DNA from: Pseudomaricurvus alkylphenolicus
GTDB taxonomy: Bacteria; Pseudomonadota; Gammaproteobacteria; Pseudomonadales; Cellvibrionaceae
Assembly: GCF_011683955.1 (NCBI RefSeq)
Contig: NZ_JAAQPI010000001.1
Coordinates: forward strand, 558,001-622,000
Direction: 5' to 3'
Length of the DNA: 64,000 bases
Part shown: positions 16,913-26,564 of the stretch, piece by piece
How positions within the stretch are numbered: the stretch's first letter is position 1
Layout of the letters: every line of letters starts with the position of its first letter
Notes under the pieces: model-generated
The model's input: the letters and a program-made list of their open reading frames with translations, nothing else
Told to the model about the DNA's origin: nothing
Databases searched by the model: none
Made by a program: the position numbers and the translations under genes

Positions 16913-17890
16913 TTATGTCCAAAGATCAGTCGACAGGTACTTTAGTCCCGAATCGCAAACCACAATGGCGATGGTAGCGCCACTGAGTGGCCCTCTCAAT
17001 AGTTGTACGGCCGCAGCCAAATTTGCACCTGAAGAGTAGCCAGCAAAAATGCCCTCCTCTCTTGCAAGGCGTTGAGTGTAATCTTTCGCCTCTGCGCCGC
17101 AGACCTCAATATGGCCGTCTACAGCAGCGTCCTGCATAAACAGCAAATCATTCCTGGCGTAGCCGCCTCCCTGAATAGGGTGCCGGGAGGATGTGATATC
17201 CCTACCCGAAATCGCAGCCGCCCCACGGGGCTCGACCACGTAGCATTGAATACTCGGATCTTGTTCTTTCAAATAGCGCGTCACACCGGCGTAAGTACCA
17301 CCCGATCCGACGAAGTCGCAGAAAGCCGTGATGGTGCCATTAGATTGTTGCCAGAACTCTGGTCCGGTGTAGAGGTAGTGGGCCCTCAAATTTCCCGACA
17401 ATTGAAACTGATCTGCTCTGAACGCGTTGCGCTCTACAACAATACGCTGAGCCGCTTCTTCCACGAGGGCCAGATCTTCGCCGCTTACTTCACCGGGAAC
17501 GGAATCCGGAAGTTGATCGATGAGGATCACTTCCGCACCAAGCGCAGCCATCATGCGCGCACGCTCTTCGGAATTGCCCTTCGACATGACTGCGACAAAA
17601 GGGTAGTTGCGATTGGCGCAGACGATTGCCAGACCGCTTCCCATATTGCCACTGGTCAATTCTACTACCGTTTGTCCCGGCCTTAACATTCCACTTTGTT
17701 CAGCGTCATCAATGATCTGGCGTGCGGCTCGGTCTTTTTTCGAGAATCCGGGGTTCAACATCTCCAGCTTTGCCAGAATGCGCCCGTTCAATCCCCGGGT
17801 GAATCGTCGCAGCTCCACCAATGGAGTATTGCCGATTGCTTCGCTGGCAGATGCTAGTGTATGGTTAGATTTCTCTTGAATGAAATTCAT
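16913..17890 (-). CDS. Cysteine-synthase-like PLP enzyme (fold type II)
   Basis: 325 residues of the CysK/CBS family: IGNTPLVEL near 20, the PLP Lys region NPGFSKKDRAA near 50, TSGNMGSGLA near 80, and the phosphate-binding GSGGT near 185. It performs a beta-replacement or beta-elimination on an amino acid; substrate not determined. The first Lys/Lys pair (SKKDR) replaces the usual SVKDR, so the PLP Lys is one of those two. ATG at 17890 is chosen from family length, because the upstream in-frame extension (to 17956) adds no domain; no strong ribosome binding site is visible. It lies 153 nt downstream of the amidohydrolase gene and may be a separate unit. Confidence 0.85.
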   Translation of the reverse strand: MNFIQEKSNHTLASASEAIGNTPLVELRRFTRGLNGRILAKLEMLNPGFSKKDRAARQIIDDAEQSGMLRPGQTVVELTSGNMGSGLAIVCANRNYPFVAVMSKGNSEERARMMAALGAEVILIDQLPDSVPGEVSGEDLALVEEAAQRIVVERNAFRADQFQLSGNLRAHYLYTGPEFWQQSNGTITAFCDFVGSGGTYAGVTRYLKEQDPSIQCYVVEPRGAAAISGRDITSSRHPIQGGGYARNDLLFMQDAAVDGHIEVCGAEAKDYTQRLAREEGIFAGYSSGANLAAAVQLLRGPLSGATIAIVVCDSGLKYLSTDLWT

Positions 17891-18043
17891 CAATATGGTC
17901 CAAAGTTCCTGAACGTTGTTGCGATTGCAGCTGGCAGATTTTCTATAGTCTAGCAAATTGAGCTAACAACGCCTCTGGCAGTTTGATGTCCGATCGAGAT
18001 ATTTTCGACGAGACCATTGGGGGATGGGCCGTTTCCAATTTTA

Positions 18044-19384
18044 TTACCTTTCCTTCGGCGCGCGAACAACCATACCATCCTTCATCACAAAGCTAACGGC
18101 CTCAATGTTCGTCATATCCTCAATCGGACTATGTCTTGTCGCCACAATATCCGCCTGTTTGCCAATCTTCAAACTACCAATCTGGTCATCCAATCCCAGC
18201 ATCTCCGCGCTGGAAATCGTGCCAGCCCGGAGCACATACCAATTGTCGTTTAACCGACGATTCATGGCGCCAAATTCTTTGATTGCCAGCTCGACGGGGA
18301 AGATGCAATCGGAACCCAGAGCCATTTTCACACCATGTTTGTAGGCCATTAGCGCAGATTGCTGGTGTTTGCTCTCCACAAGTCTGGCCTTAGCAAGATT
18401 ATCGGGGGTTATTCCTGCACTCTCGCCCATTGCGAGAATCCAGTCCAGTACATAGAAAGTAGGAATATAGTAGGTGCCCTTCTTCGCCATGAGCTTTGCG
18501 GTTTTTTCACTCATCATGGTCGCATGCTCAATGGAGTCGAAACCGGCTTTCACCGCAGCATAGACACCAGCATCACCGTGGGCATGTGCGGTGATTTTCT
18601 TCTTATGGCGGTGCGTTTCTTCAACCATTACCCGCAATTCTTCGTCGCTGTATGGAGCGACTTCCGGGTCGTCATGCTGACTCATGACACCGCCTGACGC
18701 CATGACCTTAATCCAGTCGCCACCATATTTAAACTCCTTGCGAATGGCTTTTCGAATCTCATCTACGCCATCAACGATCATGGGGCCCTGTACCTTGGGG
18801 CCGTCTGGCGCAAAGGAATTAAAATCCGCGTGGCCACCCAGGGCCGATAGATAATGTGGTGCCACCAACATCCGTGGCCCCACAAATTCACCTCGATTGA
18901 TGGCATTGCGGATTTCAATATTCGCGTACTGATAGTCCATATCACCGGGAATGCGGACGGTGGTAAAACCCATTTTGAGGAGTTTCTGGCTCAAACGCAG
19001 CCCCTGTAGCGCATTAAAGGCGCTGGACTGAGTGGTTCCCAGCACATCTACCGTTCCCTTGGTACTCTGCGTGAACAGGTGCACGTGCATGTCCATGAGC
19101 CCCGGCATGCAGACATGATCAGCCAAGTCGATCTTTTCTGCATTTTCAGGGGCTTTGACACTGGAATCCATATCCGTGATAACGCCGTTTTTCACCAGAA
19201 TATGCTGATCGACCAGCGTTTTCTTTTCTTCCACATCAAGCAGCTTTCCGCAATGAATGATTTGATATTGATCGGACTTCTCGCGTAAAGGATTCTCAGA
19301 GGAGGCCCAAACAGAGGGTGATGCTATTAGGGCTGCATACAGCCCAACCGCCAATCGAGTCATTTTCAATCTGGTTGCCTTCAT
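18044..19384 (-). CDS. Secreted amidohydrolase (imidazolonepropionase/prolidase-like)
   Basis: 446 residues with a signal peptide (positive start, hydrophobic core, cut after VWAS near residue 28). Metal-dependent amidohydrolase barrel: HVH at 100-102, Lys226 in WIKVMASGG, HAH at 267-269, His287 in SIEHATM, and Asp359 in GSD. Relatives hydrolyse N-acyl or Xaa-Pro-type peptides. GAGGAG precedes the ATG, which overlaps the stop of the DUF885 gene by 4 nt (ATGA). The second such amidohydrolase in the window is at 54331-55602. Confidence 0.92.
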   Translation of the reverse strand: MKATRLKMTRLAVGLYAALIASPSVWASSENPLREKSDQYQIIHCGKLLDVEEKKTLVDQHILVKNGVITDMDSSVKAPENAEKIDLADHVCMPGLMDMHVHLFTQSTKGTVDVLGTTQSSAFNALQGLRLSQKLLKMGFTTVRIPGDMDYQYANIEIRNAINRGEFVGPRMLVAPHYLSALGGHADFNSFAPDGPKVQGPMIVDGVDEIRKAIRKEFKYGGDWIKVMASGGVMSQHDDPEVAPYSDEELRVMVEETHRHKKKITAHAHGDAGVYAAVKAGFDSIEHATMMSEKTAKLMAKKGTYYIPTFYVLDWILAMGESAGITPDNLAKARLVESKHQQSALMAYKHGVKMALGSDCIFPVELAIKEFGAMNRRLNDNWYVLRAGTISSAEMLGLDDQIGSLKIGKQADIVATRHSPIEDMTNIEAVSFVMKDGMVVRAPKER

Positions 19385-21261
19385 TGCTTGCTCCTCGTGT
19401 TATTGACATTTTCCTGGTCGCCATTTTTCATGTACCAATCCACATGATGCCCCAGCATCGGCAGTGGCATGCCTCCGCTCCCAACTGTCGCTGCGTGAAA
19501 CTTTCTGATGTCAAACTGATCGCCCCACTTTTGTTCCTGAAACGTTCGAATTTCTCGAATTTTTTCGTAACCCAGTTTGTATGCTAAGGATTGGGCGGGC
19601 ATATCGGTTGAGTAGCGCAGTGTTTCCGTATCAGCTTCCTCTCTGCTGGAGAAGGTATTGGCCATCATGTACACACGCGCTTTCTCCAAAGACCAGCCAA
19701 GATAGTTCATACCTGTATCCACCACCAGACGGTTGGTAATGAAGGCATCGAACAACAACCAGCCGTAGCGGTCCCAAGGGTCATTCATAATGCCCATTTC
19801 ATACGCAAGGCTGGCTCCGTAGTTGGCCCAGCCTTCGGTAAAGGCCGCGTACAGCAAAGGGACGGATCTACGAAAGTCCGAAGCCTGCTCATTCTCTCTC
19901 GCCAGGGCGATGTGGAAATGATGCCCCGGGACCAGCTCGTGATAAACCAGAGCGCCGCTCCACACCATGGGTCGGCTCTCCAGTTTGGAGCCGTTAAAGC
20001 GGTAGTTTCCGACAGGATTGACGGCACTCGGTGCCTGGTAATAACCAAATGTCATGCCGGGCTCTGCGGCTGGGTCCAGTCGCTTAACTCCGAAGGGAGC
20101 CGCGGGCAGCAGAGCAAAGTAGTTTTTAATATGCGGTTCGATGCGACGAATATAGTCTTGATAACGTTCGGCGACCTCTTCCGGTGTCTTGGCATAGAAG
20201 CGCGGGTCATCTCGCATCTGCTGATGAAATTCCGCAGCCGTTCCCTTAAAGCCCAGCTGCCGGCGAATATCGGCCATTTTCTGTTGTATGTCTTCCATAT
20301 AGCGTAAGCCGCGGTGATGAATATCCGCCGGATCCAGATCCATGGTTGTTTGCTGGCGTATAGCAAAACGATAGGCTTCTTCGCCACCTGGATATTGTCG
20401 CAGCCCTACAGATCTTGGTGCCCTGGCAATATAGGCATCACCCAGAAACGCCAGCAACGAATTGACCGCTGATGTGAGACGTCCCTGCACGGCGTCTTCA
20501 ATACCCCAGGCAAGTCGACTGCGCTCGGCCGGGCTCAATGCCGATACCCGTTCCTGATCAAGTGTCGTCAGCCTGACGACGGTCTGTCGAATACCATCAA
20601 TAGCGGCGCGCGCACCTAGCACGGCGGCCATCGGCAGTAGAATACCACGCGACTCCTGCGCTTTGAGCCGATTGAGGTCATCCTCAAGGTAACGCCCGAG
20701 ATCTTGCAAAAAGCTCAGGTAGTTATCGATATCGGCATCAGCGTTGAACATCGTCCCCGCCAGTACGCCGGGCAACAGAATGCTTACACCATTATTGACC
20801 GCATAGGGGGTAACATTAAAGCTGTGCCAGAAGTACTTCTCTTGTTCACGGGTAAGTTCAAGCTGCCCCTTGAACATGGCGTAGGTCAATTGATCATCAT
20901 GGGTCAACTGAGACGGATCAATGGCCGTTAGCTTTTGCAGCAGTATCTGAGCTTTGTGCGCTCGCTTTTTTGCCCCGGCAAAGCTATTGTCATTGAGGCC
21001 CGTTAGTTTATCCCCAGCCATCATCTGCAGATACGGCGAGCTCTTCAGCAGTTGATCCATATAATGGTCGGTTAACGCACGCAATTCGGCAGCTGGATCT
21101 TTCTGTTCCGCAATTCCCGTTATGGGAGGTGCGTTGACCTGTTGGACTCGCCTCTTATTCAGATCAACAGCGGCTTTCGCAGCTTCAGAATCAGTTCCCC
21201 GATCAAAGCAGGCCGACAGGACCACAACCATTAACAACAGAAGCCGACTCGAGGTCTTCAT
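19381..21261 (-). CDS. DUF885-family lipoprotein, probable metallopeptidase
   Basis: 626 residues. Signal peptide with lipobox LSAC (Cys18), so it is anchored in a membrane on the periplasmic side. The DUF885 domain fills the rest; HELVPGHH at 441-448 is a zinc-peptidase-like helix with two His and a Glu. DUF885 proteins are related to M3-like metallopeptidases, though most are not characterised. It overlaps both neighbours by 4 nt (ATGA at 19381-19384 and 21258-21261), so the three genes are translationally coupled. Confidence 0.92.
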   Translation of the reverse strand: MKTSSRLLLLMVVVLSACFDRGTDSEAAKAAVDLNKRRVQQVNAPPITGIAEQKDPAAELRALTDHYMDQLLKSSPYLQMMAGDKLTGLNDNSFAGAKKRAHKAQILLQKLTAIDPSQLTHDDQLTYAMFKGQLELTREQEKYFWHSFNVTPYAVNNGVSILLPGVLAGTMFNADADIDNYLSFLQDLGRYLEDDLNRLKAQESRGILLPMAAVLGARAAIDGIRQTVVRLTTLDQERVSALSPAERSRLAWGIEDAVQGRLTSAVNSLLAFLGDAYIARAPRSVGLRQYPGGEEAYRFAIRQQTTMDLDPADIHHRGLRYMEDIQQKMADIRRQLGFKGTAAEFHQQMRDDPRFYAKTPEEVAERYQDYIRRIEPHIKNYFALLPAAPFGVKRLDPAAEPGMTFGYYQAPSAVNPVGNYRFNGSKLESRPMVWSGALVYHELVPGHHFHIALARENEQASDFRRSVPLLYAAFTEGWANYGASLAYEMGIMNDPWDRYGWLLFDAFITNRLVVDTGMNYLGWSLEKARVYMMANTFSSREEADTETLRYSTDMPAQSLAYKLGYEKIREIRTFQEQKWGDQFDIRKFHAATVGSGGMPLPMLGHHVDWYMKNGDQENVNNTRSKQ

Positions 21262-22133
21262 CGGTAGCCTCGCAGATTGTTGCGATAGACCAGATTTTTC
21301 TTGTCTCGATTTTGGTCCTCATCTGGCCTGGCGAAGAACATCTTGCGGTTGAAGAATACAACCACGACGGCGATTACGGCAAGCAAGACACAATACAGCA
21401 CAGAAAGTTCTGTCGAATCCAACAAGCGCATTGTGGCGTTGTTGGCGGCATGATAGACCATCGCGATAACAATGCTTGCACAGGTATAGTTAGCCACCCA
21501 GGTTAATAAAAAACCAATCGTAACCGTGATGGTAGTACGGGACACAGCGGACAAAAAAGCCTCGCCAGCGTCTCCACTGATGCCATATTCCAGGCCAAAC
21601 CAGACCGGGTAGTGCCATACCCCCCATAGAACACCCAGGATCAATGAGGCCATAAACGGTGTCATATGGGCCTGCAAGCCCGGCAGAGCGTAACCACGCC
21701 AACCCAACTCTTCGCCGATAATGATAGCGAACAGAAATAGAAAACTGTTTAACCAAATCACAAACAGATCAGCGATATCCTTCTGAGCGATGTTATCTTC
21801 AATCATTGCGGGAACGAGAATAGTCGCCGGAGGCAGCAATAACACCACCAGCCACCATTTCAGACCGACGTTCCAGATTGCCAGGCGCTTTAAAATCTCC
21901 AAAGTCGCCGCCATTCCCCGAAGCAAAATCACCGTCAGTAAAGCGAACAACATGGGCGCCCAGATGATCACTTTTGCCTTTTCCCGATACCATGACAGCG
22001 CCTTGTCGTAACCAACACCTGGACTTACCATGGGCCCGGACAGTAAAACATAGGCCGCAGAGAGTATCAGGGTGACAGTGAAAAAGGTGACCAACTCCCG
22101 TATGCTCACCTGCCGATCACTAACGATCCGCAT
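21258..22133 (-). CDS. CPBP-family intramembrane metalloprotease
   Basis: 291 residues, about eight hydrophobic segments. The signature motifs are EELGWRGYALPGL (Glu141, Glu142, Arg146), His174 in GVWHYPV, and HAANN at 228-232. CPBP (Abi) proteins cleave within membranes or act in bacteriocin self-immunity. AGGAG precedes the ATG. First gene of the coupled trio CPBP, DUF885, amidohydrolase, 64 nt downstream of the receptor gene; all four may be one operon. Confidence 0.9.
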   Translation of the reverse strand: MRIVSDRQVSIRELVTFFTVTLILSAAYVLLSGPMVSPGVGYDKALSWYREKAKVIIWAPMLFALLTVILLRGMAATLEILKRLAIWNVGLKWWLVVLLLPPATILVPAMIEDNIAQKDIADLFVIWLNSFLFLFAIIIGEELGWRGYALPGLQAHMTPFMASLILGVLWGVWHYPVWFGLEYGISGDAGEAFLSAVSRTTITVTIGFLLTWVANYTCASIVIAMVYHAANNATMRLLDSTELSVLYCVLLAVIAVVVVFFNRKMFFARPDEDQNRDKKNLVYRNNLRGYR

Positions 22134-22197
22134 ATCAGTCTCCTGTAATGACGCGTGGCCATCCCGCCACGCGTGTTGTTACCCGTTCAGTGTCAGT

Positions 22198-24438
22198 TCA
22201 ATAGTCAGCGGAAATCTCCAAACCCAGGGTTCTTGGGTAATCCAGGGTGACGATACCAGAGCCATCATTGATGGGCCCGTCCTCGTTCAGCAGATTAGCG
22301 CCCACCAAGTAGACTCCGAGTTTTTCGGTCTTGACACCGATCCTGGCACGTAGCAGATCACGTTTATCGCCAAAGCCTTTACTGCCGGCCACAAAGGCCA
22401 AGTCGCCGAAACCGCTGCGCTGCTCCTCGATATGACTAAAGGACGTATTGACGTGCAGCGTTAAGTTATCGGCGATCTCTCTCTGGTAATCAACCCCCAG
22501 CGTAAACGTCCAGTCAGGAACGAAAGACACCTTGTCGCCTTCGGCTGCACCATTGTCGATAGCGATTTGCTCCAGATTTTTCAACTCGGAGCTGTTCCAG
22601 TTGCCCACCATGTTCAGCGTCAGGCCAGGAATTGCTTGAGGCCTGGCTGTCAGGGAGAAGTCAACCCCATAGATCTCTGCATCGCCGGCACCGATCTGTG
22701 CATTGACCGTAACAAAGTTGACAAATTCACGAACGCCCTGCCAGTCCATGTAATAAAGTGCGGCATCCCAAGTGACTTGGCCGGACAACCAGGATTGCTT
22801 GGTGCCCACTTCATAGCTCCATAACTTGTCTGAGGGCACTGAGGCGGGACAGCCAGTGGTAATTGGACATAGCGCACTGGTATTGGCGTTACCCCCACGA
22901 AAGCCTTTGGCAATATTGACATAGTAGGTCGAGCCATCCGTCGGATAATAGGCAAGATTGAAACGTGGATTGGTGCTGTTAAAGCGTAATTCACCAGAGT
23001 CTTCCGAATTCGGGATACTGCCCAAAGGCAGCGCCGGGTCATGCAGTATTGCGCCATTCCCCATGCTCGACACCGAAATATTGGTGATTGAGTCGGTCGT
23101 TGAGCGGAAGTCTTCCTCGTAGTAACGCAGGCCAAACAGAGGAACCAACTTGCCCTCCATCAGTTCATAAGATATTTCTCCGAATACAGCAATGGTTTGC
23201 CTTTCTGTCGCGGCCAATGAGCTGACATCAGCGATCACCGTATTGCCGTCAGCATCGGCGCCAAATGGCAGCAGGTTTTCCGCCACCGAGGCTTCCTTGA
23301 TATCCAGCGTGTCATCTGAGTAGAACAGCCCGAAAACCCAGCCCAACGGACCCTCACCAGCCGATGCCAGCCTGGTCTCATTACCAATATAGGAACGCTC
23401 CTCCAGCGTCTGCTGATTAAGTGCCGCGAAACCGGCAATTTCGACATCCAGTAAGCCCCTTTCCTCCCACTCGATGGAGGTCGTGACTGTGGTCAACTCA
23501 GCAAATCCGAGGTCATAATTTATGGTACCCGCTAGCATCAGATACTCGTCTTCTCTGACATCATCCGGCCCACCATTGACGAAACCGTTATTGGCCAAGG
23601 TAAAGCTGCCAACCGTACCAAATTCAGACTTGTTGTATTGGGCCAATAGACTCGCCGATAGATCGGAGGCCGATTCATAGCCGAGAACGGCTCGCACACT
23701 TTTGATCTTGCCGCCATCCTGGTTTTTACCCGTAACCGCACCTGGTGCACCGGTATCACCAAAACCGCCAACTTCCTCATAGCCGCCGGCCACGCGCAAG
23801 GCCAGACTTTCGTTAATCAGGGGTACATTTATCGCGCCATATGCGTGGTGGTTATTAGCCCCTCCCTCGGTCTCAGACCATCCACCAAAGCCACTGACTT
23901 CAAACTCCGATAGATTGGGAGCATTGGGAATAAACCGTACAACGCCCCCCATGGCACCATTACCATAGAGTGTCGACTGCGGCCCGCGAAGCACCTCTAC
24001 CCGCTCCATATCATACAAACGGGAAGTCGGCGCTTGAGGCGCGCTGAAAAAGGCAGCATCCCCGAGATAGTATCCTGTTGTGCCTTCCGAGATATTAACG
24101 TTTTGTGCGATACTGCGAATATTAATGATTTTTTGAGCGCGAGAGCCTGAACTCAATCCCTCAGATACCCCTGGCACCAGCTGAACAGCTTCAGCCAAAT
24201 CAAGCATTCCAGAATCTTTCAGACTGTCACCACTGATAGCAGAAATAGCAAGCGGAACGTCGGAGAGTGCCATAGCCCCCTTCTTAGTAGCTGTAACGAC
24301 TATTTCCTCTATTTCGAAATTATTGTCTTTGGTTGGTTCACTGACTTCGTTTGCTTGCACGCCATTACCGGTAACAGCGATCAATGCGATAGCTGTTGTC
24401 AGTATTTTATTGTCTCTTCTCTTTACAGTGATAGACAC
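22198..24438 (-). CDS. TonB-dependent receptor
   Basis: 746 residues. Starts at GTG with GAGGAG 7 nt upstream; this start places the signal peptide (KRRDNKILTTAIALIAVTG) at the N-terminus, whereas a longer in-frame reading to 24582 adds 48 residues before it and is rejected. TonB box region EIEEIVVTATKKG near 42-54, plug domain with VEVLRGPQSTLYGNGAMGG, and a full barrel ending in the aromatic C-terminus (LEISADY). Controlled by the TetR operator at 24631-24646, which fills the spacer of its promoter. Probably imports the substrate of the downstream protease and amidohydrolase genes. Confidence 0.94.
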   Translation of the reverse strand: MSITVKRRDNKILTTAIALIAVTGNGVQANEVSEPTKDNNFEIEEIVVTATKKGAMALSDVPLAISAISGDSLKDSGMLDLAEAVQLVPGVSEGLSSGSRAQKIINIRSIAQNVNISEGTTGYYLGDAAFFSAPQAPTSRLYDMERVEVLRGPQSTLYGNGAMGGVVRFIPNAPNLSEFEVSGFGGWSETEGGANNHHAYGAINVPLINESLALRVAGGYEEVGGFGDTGAPGAVTGKNQDGGKIKSVRAVLGYESASDLSASLLAQYNKSEFGTVGSFTLANNGFVNGGPDDVREDEYLMLAGTINYDLGFAELTTVTTSIEWEERGLLDVEIAGFAALNQQTLEERSYIGNETRLASAGEGPLGWVFGLFYSDDTLDIKEASVAENLLPFGADADGNTVIADVSSLAATERQTIAVFGEISYELMEGKLVPLFGLRYYEEDFRSTTDSITNISVSSMGNGAILHDPALPLGSIPNSEDSGELRFNSTNPRFNLAYYPTDGSTYYVNIAKGFRGGNANTSALCPITTGCPASVPSDKLWSYEVGTKQSWLSGQVTWDAALYYMDWQGVREFVNFVTVNAQIGAGDAEIYGVDFSLTARPQAIPGLTLNMVGNWNSSELKNLEQIAIDNGAAEGDKVSFVPDWTFTLGVDYQREIADNLTLHVNTSFSHIEEQRSGFGDLAFVAGSKGFGDKRDLLRARIGVKTEKLGVYLVGANLLNEDGPINDGSGIVTLDYPRTLGLEISADY

Positions 24439-24889
24439 ACTCTTTCTCCTCAAATGTTTGGCCAGCTGCAGTAGTATTGTATGTAAGCCAAGGTAATACG
24501 CTGAATACGCAGGCATGATGCGTAGCAACCTGGCGATGTATCGATATTGGAAGAGCGTGTTCTTCAAATCACGCATTTTCAAATCGTCGCCATTTTTATA
24601 ATCCGATGGGATTATCTGTTAAATAGATTACTACACGATCGTGTAGCCGACAAGGGTGAGGAACTTACTTTTTTATTTCTGCCAGGGTGCTTCTTATTTC
24701 TTTCCGAAATATCTCAACAAGAGAACAAGCCTGTAATCACGGCTAACGATACGCGGACGATGTCTTATCGTAGTGTTTAGAGGTAGGGGAAACGAATGGC
24801 ATACTGGCTGCTGACTAGCAGCCCAGGAAAGGTATCAGAGCATGTTTGCTGCGTACTGAAGTGCCGAGCAACATTAAATGCAAGACAGA
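24439..24889. other. Intergenic region between receptor and TetR gene
   Basis: 451 bp without a gene. It holds the receptor promoter with its TetR operator (24625-24653). The remainder, up to the TetR stop codon at 24890, shows nothing I can name; the short readings on the plus strand have no homology I recognise. Confidence 0.6.
24625..24653 (-). promoter_or_regulatory. Receptor promoter with TetR operator in its spacer
   Basis: Minus strand -35 TTGTCG (24648-24653), 17-nt spacer, -10 TAATCT (24625-24630). The spacer contains a perfect 16-bp palindrome CTACACGATCGTGTAG at 24631-24646, so a bound repressor would block RNA polymerase directly. A near copy lies at the TetR promoter. Confidence 0.82.
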
Positions 24890-25459
24890 TTAGCTGTCTT
24901 TAAAGCCGTGTTCCAGAATACGCATAGTCGCTGCAAACGAGGCATTTCGCGTATCCAGGTCGTAAGGGGATTTTCCCAGCTTCCTTTCAATAAAATCATC
25001 AAATAGATGGCTCGCAGAGGCAATAAGCAGCAACAGGACTTTTAACCAGAAACGGTCTACGTCCTCGGCAATCTCCCCAGCCTCCTCCATATTTTCGACC
25101 ATTTTTTCGATAGCGGTCCAGGTACGCTCCAAATTAATGGCCGCAGCTTCAGGCCGCTCAACGGTCACCCACTTATCGTACTTTCGAAATAACGGTACAT
25201 TCTCAGGTCGTTCAGCTGTGCGGCTCCAGATCTCACGGGAGTCTTTACCATCGAGAACCCACTCAACCCAATCCTGAGTTTGTTCGACAATGTAATCGTC
25301 AATGGCCTGAAAGAAGTTATCCTTGGAGCCAAAGTAATGGCGCATCAGGCCGGAAGAAACGCCGGCTGCGTCGGTGACATCACGCACCGAAACGCTGGCA
25401 AAGCCCTTTTCTGCCACCAGTTTCAGGCCGGTAACAATCATGTGTTCCCTGGTATCCAC
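24890..25459 (-). CDS. TetR-family transcriptional regulator
   Basis: 189 residues. N-terminal helix-turn-helix: LVAEKGFASVSVRDVTDAAGVSSGLMRHYFGSK spans about residues 14-46; helical ligand domain follows. Start GTG at 25459 with GGAG 9 nt upstream; ATG 25441 is the alternative. Operators at 25492-25507 (own promoter) and 24631-24646 (receptor promoter) suggest self-repression and repression of the receptor operon until a ligand binds. It is transcribed in the same direction as the receptor and upstream of it. Confidence 0.93.
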   Translation of the reverse strand: MDTREHMIVTGLKLVAEKGFASVSVRDVTDAAGVSSGLMRHYFGSKDNFFQAIDDYIVEQTQDWVEWVLDGKDSREIWSRTAERPENVPLFRKYDKWVTVERPEAAAINLERTWTAIEKMVENMEEAGEIAEDVDRFWLKVLLLLIASASHLFDDFIERKLGKSPYDLDTRNASFAATMRILEHGFKDS

Positions 25460-25491
25460 TCAAGCTTGCTCCGGCGGTTCTTTTACTCCTA

Positions 25492-25507
25492 TTACACAGT
25501 CGTGTAG
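25492..25507 (-). promoter_or_regulatory. TetR operator at the TetR promoter
   Basis: TTACACAGTCGTGTAG on the plus strand, 14 of 16 positions identical to the operator at 24631-24646. It overlaps the -10 by two bases and runs downstream of it, 33 nt before the TetR start. Confidence 0.8.
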
Positions 25508-25534
25508 TATGCTGCCATATGGGCGCCTTGTCAA
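25506..25534 (-). promoter_or_regulatory. Sigma-70 promoter of the TetR gene
   Basis: Consensus -35 TTGACA (25529-25534), 17-nt spacer, -10 CATACT (25506-25511), minus strand. Confidence 0.7.
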
Positions 25535-26052
25535 TACCTGCTTCTATAATTAGCACGATACTTTGCGAGTACGCACAACAACCCGAAGATTCACTCATAG
25601 TGGCTCTCACAACGATTGTTCCGGTTACTGCATCAGCTATGCTCTGCGCAAGATCGATCGCTACTTTCGCTATTCTTTGGAAACCACTGGTAAACAACTG
25701 CAATGGTTGCGTGTGTTCAGGGAGATGCTTTGGTGCTCACTCACCTAACAGTTTCCAATATTATGTTGGCGACCTGGAATCTTCAGTTTCAGGAGTCTAA
25801 TCTGGAATAGTTTTGGTTGCTCGCATCCCTTTAGGTTTCCCCGACTTAAGCTTGTATTTTGACCCAAGGTTAGATTGACTTCAAAAAAGAACTGAATCCC
25901 GCAAAGTGCTGTTATTAACTGACCGCTCCTTTAGCCCTGTTTCCTTCCGATGGACAGACTGGCATCCTAAGTCATATTTCTTGACTTGAATATCGCCTGG
26001 TGGAGTGAAGAATAGAACAACGCCAATTACGGGATTTGCCAGTATTTCCTCA
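25535..26052. other. Gene-poor stretch left of repeat A
   Basis: About 520 bp between the TetR promoter and repeat A without a credible gene. A short plus-strand reading at 25563-25748 ends in a basic, aromatic stretch but has no ribosome binding site and no family I can name. It looks like decayed sequence. Confidence 0.4.
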
Positions 26053-26390
26053 TTGGTTCCACTGTCAACAGGAATCTACTCTCCCGCCGCTCGTCTATTG
26101 TAAAACTACTCCGCTGTCGGAGGGAGTTTTCTCTGTTGGATCTCAGAATAATCACTAAACTACCCCCATGTGAATTCCAATCTAGCAGTCTCCTTTATCC
26201 TAACCATTAGAATGTACAAACAGGGGTATGTTTCTATGAATTAGAATGTTACCAGCTTTAGCGGAACTGTTATTTTTCGACGTTATTCGAAGACCCGGAG
26301 GGGAAAGTGTGTGTTTCGTTTACCGGAGGCCGGATTTGAAGGCCGTTGATTTATAAGGGTTTTTCGGGCTGTGTCGTTGATTTGTCGCGC
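26053..26390 (+). repeat. Repeat A (left copy, diverged ~340-bp direct repeat)
   Basis: Shares both ends with repeat B at 46255-46599: TTGGTTCCACTGTCAACAGG at the left end, and at the right end a ~70-bp block with ACCGGAGGCCGG, CCGTTGATTTATAAG and GTGTCGTTGATTTGTCGCGC. The middle is only loosely similar (for example TGTTGGATCTCAGA against TGTTGAATTTCAGA). No open reading frame spans it. Same orientation as B, 20.2 kb away. Confidence 0.72.
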
Positions 26391-26564
26391 GAGGGTTCGC
26401 TTCCTCAATTTAACCACTACACCATTCATCGTCGCAAATTCTTCCAAGCAAGCACAACCGTCCCTTTTGAATCACAACTAAATCTAGACTTCGATCATCA
26501 GTATTGGCCAGCCTTCTTGGTCAATTTTTGAGCAACATCCATGCACTGAATATCAGAAGTCCCC

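Noticed and set aside
25563-25748. Possible transposase remnant
   Set aside because: The basic, aromatic stretch suggested one, but no catalytic motif, terminal repeat or ribosome binding site is present.
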